DNA of 6,485 nt, taken from Thauera sp. (GTDB lineage Bacteria; Pseudomonadota; Gammaproteobacteria; Burkholderiales; Rhodocyclaceae). Below are positions 5,716 to 6,485 of the stretch, piece after piece. Below the pieces are notes generated by a model. That model was given only the letters and a program-made list of their open reading frames with translations, had not been told where the DNA came from and made no database searches. The translations under genes were made by a program, and so were the position numbers. The stretch lies in assembly GCA_003446655.1 (NCBI GenBank), contig DMCZ01000228.1, positions 3,027 through 9,511 of the forward strand. The letters are read 5' to 3'. The number at the start of each line of letters is the position of its first letter. The first letter of the stretch is position 1.

Positions 5716-6485
5716 ATGCCCCGCAAGATCCTCGTCACCAACGCCCTGCCCTACGCCAACGGCGACATCCACCTCGGCCACCTGGTGGGCTACATCCAGG
5801 CCGACATCTGGGTGCGCTACCAGCGCATGCGGGGCCATTCGGTGCACTACGTCTGTGCGGACGACACCCACGGCACACCGGTCATGCTGCGTGCCGAGAA
5901 GGAAGGCCTCACCCCGGAGCAGCTGATCGAGCGCGTACATGGCGAGCACCTGCGCGACTTCACCGCCTTCGGTGTCGCCTTCGACAACTACCATTCCACG
6001 CACAGCACCGAAAACCGCTTCTACGCCGAGGACATCTACGCCCGGCTCAAGGCCGGCGGCCTCATCGACACGCGCTCGATCGAGCAGTACTACGACCCGG
6101 TCAAGGAGATGTTCCTCCCTGACCGCTTCATCAAGGGCGAATGCCCCAAGTGCGGCGCGGCGGACCAGTACGGCGACAACTGCGAGGCCTGCGGCGCGGC
6201 TTACGCCCCCACGGAGCTGAAGAACCCGTACTCGGCCGTCTCCGGCGCCAAGCCGGTGCTGAAGACCTCGGAGCACTACTTCTTCCGCCTGTCGGACGAG
6301 CGCGCGGTGGCCTTCCTGCGCGAATGGACGCGCGGCACCAACGCCGCCGGCGAGCGTCGCCTGCAGGCGGAGGCCGCCAACAAGATGAAGGAGTGGCTCG
6401 GGGAGGAAGGAGAGAACAAGCTCTCCGACTGGGACATCTCGCGCGACGCGCCCTACTTCGGCTTCGAGATCCCGGGCGCGCCGGG
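5716..6485 (+). CDS. metG: Methionyl-tRNA synthetase (N-terminal part; runs off window)
   Basis: This class I aminoacyl-tRNA synthetase charges tRNA-Met with methionine in the cytoplasm and is essential. The window holds 256 codons, roughly the first third to two fifths of the protein, so the KMSKS motif and anticodon-binding domain are not seen. The start MPRKILVTNALPYANGDIHLGH carries the HIGH-class ATP motif as HLGH (19-22). CADDTHGTP (47-55) and YHSTHS (92-97) are typical MetG segments. The connective-peptide zinc knuckle has C143-x2-C146 and C156-x2-C159, the zinc-type arrangement of E. coli MetG. SEHYFF and WDISRDAPYFGFEIPGAP follow. Compared with E. coli there are a few extra residues around 206-217 and 228-236. 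No strong ribosome site precedes the ATG at 5716, but the family N-terminus fits it. Confidence 0.97.
   Translation, partial: MPRKILVTNALPYANGDIHLGHLVGYIQADIWVRYQRMRGHSVHYVCADDTHGTPVMLRAEKEGLTPEQLIERVHGEHLRDFTAFGVAFDNYHSTHSTENRFYAEDIYARLKAGGLIDTRSIEQYYDPVKEMFLPDRFIKGECPKCGAADQYGDNCEACGAAYAPTELKNPYSAVSGAKPVLKTSEHYFFRLSDERAVAFLREWTRGTNAAGERRLQAEAANKMKEWLGEEGENKLSDWDISRDAPYFGFEIPGAP

Noticed and set aside
5707..6276. 189-codon minus-strand frame opposite metG
   Set aside because: It is an antisense shadow of the clearly conserved MetG N-terminus; its product has no recognisable family features.
1..6485. An undescribed defence, mobile or other novel multi-gene system
   Set aside because: Every gene except the lipoprotein belongs to a well-known housekeeping or metabolic family. 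There are no integrases, transposases, repeat arrays, tRNA-linked boundaries or composition shifts.

Overview
The window is GC-rich chromosomal DNA carrying six protein genes with no sign of mobile DNA, CRISPR or RNA genes. Codon use, GC content and protein resemblance suggest a betaproteobacterium. An Azoarcus/Thauera-like member of the Rhodocyclales is my best guess, from remembered family sequences rather than a search.

Layout from left to right: (1) dihydrofolate reductase (folA), + strand, 9-506. (2) A convergent, gene-free 102-base gap with short dyads that could end transcription from both sides. (3) A large PLP-dependent Orn/Lys/Arg decarboxylase with an N-terminal wing domain, - strand, 609-2852. 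(4) A 150-base gap holding the decarboxylase promoter and a strong intrinsic terminator for the next gene. (5) dCTP deaminase (dcd), - strand, 3003-3569. (6) A 208-base gap with the dcd promoter and a large GC-rich hairpin. (7) Mrp/ApbC-type P-loop iron-sulfur carrier ATPase, - strand, 3778-4869. (8) A 161-base divergent promoter region. (9) A small OmpA-domain lipoprotein, + strand, 5031-5618. (10) Methionyl-tRNA synthetase (metG), + strand, from 5716 and cut off by the window end. No gene-free stretch exceeds 300 bases.

The genes do not form one operon. The three minus-strand genes are separated by 150-208 bases, each has its own candidate promoter, and dcd has its own terminator. FolA and Dcd both serve thymidylate supply: Dcd makes dUTP, the precursor of dUMP, and FolA recycles dihydrofolate made by thymidylate synthase. 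The decarboxylase probably serves acid tolerance or polyamine supply, Mrp iron-sulfur cluster delivery, the lipoprotein outer-membrane/peptidoglycan contact, and MetG translation.

I found no credible new multi-gene system. The most interesting signal is regulatory: the upstream regions of the decarboxylase, dcd and metG share a near-identical box of about 20 bases (a TAnACT -10-like hexamer, then CCG, a T-run and TCCG). The mrp promoter has a looser version plus a perfect dyad over its predicted start site.
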